NCBI GenBank assembly: GCA_902799245.1
Contig: CADBZY010000008.1
Span: 37,002-101,001 of the forward strand
Length of the DNA stretch: 64,000 nt
Source: an uncultured Ruminococcus sp.
Lineage (GTDB): Bacteria > Bacillota > Clostridia > Oscillospirales > Acutalibacteraceae
Direction of reading: 5' to 3'
Shown piece by piece: positions 63,903 through 64,000 of this stretch (its first letter is position 1; each line of letters starts with the position of its first letter). A model generated the notes under the pieces. The model was not told where the DNA came from and made no database searches. It saw only the letters and a program-made list of their open reading frames with translations. Position numbers and translations under genes: made by a program.

Positions 63903-64000
63903 CAGGGTAAAAGCATTTACTTTTATTAGAAGAAGATGTAAAATAGAGGCATGGATATAAAAACACTAAAAGAAGAAATCAAAAATATCAGTGAGCCGAG
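63903..64000 (+). mobile_element. Left end of an insertion sequence (ISAs1-like?) with transposase start
   Basis: Starts with CAGGGTAAAAGCATTTA, a plausible terminal repeat, exactly where HAD homology stops. ATG at 63951 opens a frame MDIKTLKEEIKNISEP that resembles the N-terminus of ISAs1-family transposases. Only 16 codons are in the window, so the family is a guess and the right end is not visible. Confidence 0.5.

Noticed and set aside
1..64000. tRNA, rRNA or CRISPR arrays
   Set aside because: Scanned for GGTTCGAATCC-type arms, rRNA-like blocks and spaced direct repeats; none seen by eye. A tRNAscan or CRISPR finder run would settle it.

Overview
The window looks like a chromosomal segment of a Gram-positive anaerobe of the class Clostridia, probably an Oscillospiraceae/Ruminococcus-type gut bacterium. 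This is inferred from gene content: an IreB-family protein, an LL-diaminopimelate aminotransferase, LTA-synthase-like and SpoIID-like proteins, (x)PxTG-E sortase substrates, a 421-residue LeuC, an ANTAR regulator, GGAGG ribosome sites and consensus TTGACA-17-TATAAT promoters. No rRNA, tRNA or CRISPR array was seen. Most of the window is ordinary core genome, with a few accessory islands.

Layout. 1-2.65 kb (minus): partial MBOAT O-acyltransferase, DUF4358-like lipoprotein, membrane-anchored transglutaminase. 2.8-6.4 kb (plus): sulfur/thiol operon of thioredoxin, an 823-residue four-domain CoA-disulfide-reductase/rhodanese/TusA/DsrE fusion and a Crp/Fnr regulator, with a perfect TGTGACT-A-AGTCACA palindrome ahead of the promoter. 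6.5-9.2 kb: phage-like CI/Cro-type switch (cleavable S24 repressor against a small HTH, Cys-rich protein and sigma-like protein) with twin AATTCC-N6-GGAATT operators, then a zinc-ribbon protein and an XRE regulator. 9.3-10.8 kb: secreted Ig-like/SGNH hydrolase. 10.9-14.7 kb (minus): amino-acid ABC importer joined to a MATE exporter and a 77-residue protein. 14.9-16.1 kb: D,D-carboxypeptidase. 16.4-22.8 kb (plus): uvrB, AAA ATPase, uvrA, YbaK-type deacylase. 22.9-25.7 kb (minus): YidC-like domain fused to a sulfatase/alkaline-phosphatase-like domain, the most unusual protein here. 26-29.9 kb: IreB, NAD(P)HX repair enzyme, Rpe. 30-37.5 kb (minus): envelope proteins (M23 peptidase, YdcF, MscS, phosphodiester glycosidase, GLUG-type surface protein) and a GNAT. 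37.7-39.6 kb: leuCD. 39.9-44.3 kb: two neighbouring sortase substrates sharing a repeated domain. 44.4-50.3 kb: LysR, hemolysin III, Pro/Gln-rich membrane protein, SpoIID-like, membrane-anchored PP2C. 50.4-57.7 kb (plus): ANTAR, dapF, dapL, carA, carB. 57.8-59.1 kb: polysaccharide deacetylase. 59.2-63.4 kb (minus): ddl, DUF1934, argS, a His/Cys-tailed protein and a DUF6985-like protein. 63.7-64.0 kb: the 3' end of a HAD phosphatase gene cut by the left end of an apparent insertion sequence.

Several blocks share a theme of building and remodelling the cell envelope (ddl, dapF, dapL, D,D-carboxypeptidase, M23, SpoIID, deacetylase, LTA-synthase-like fusion, MBOAT, sortase substrates). At least four gene junctions (after uvrB, uvrA, leuC and dapF) carry related short elements made of two GAGCGC-type hairpins around a GAATAA-rich spacer. 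All calls rest on reading the sequence and on recalled family features; no database search was run.
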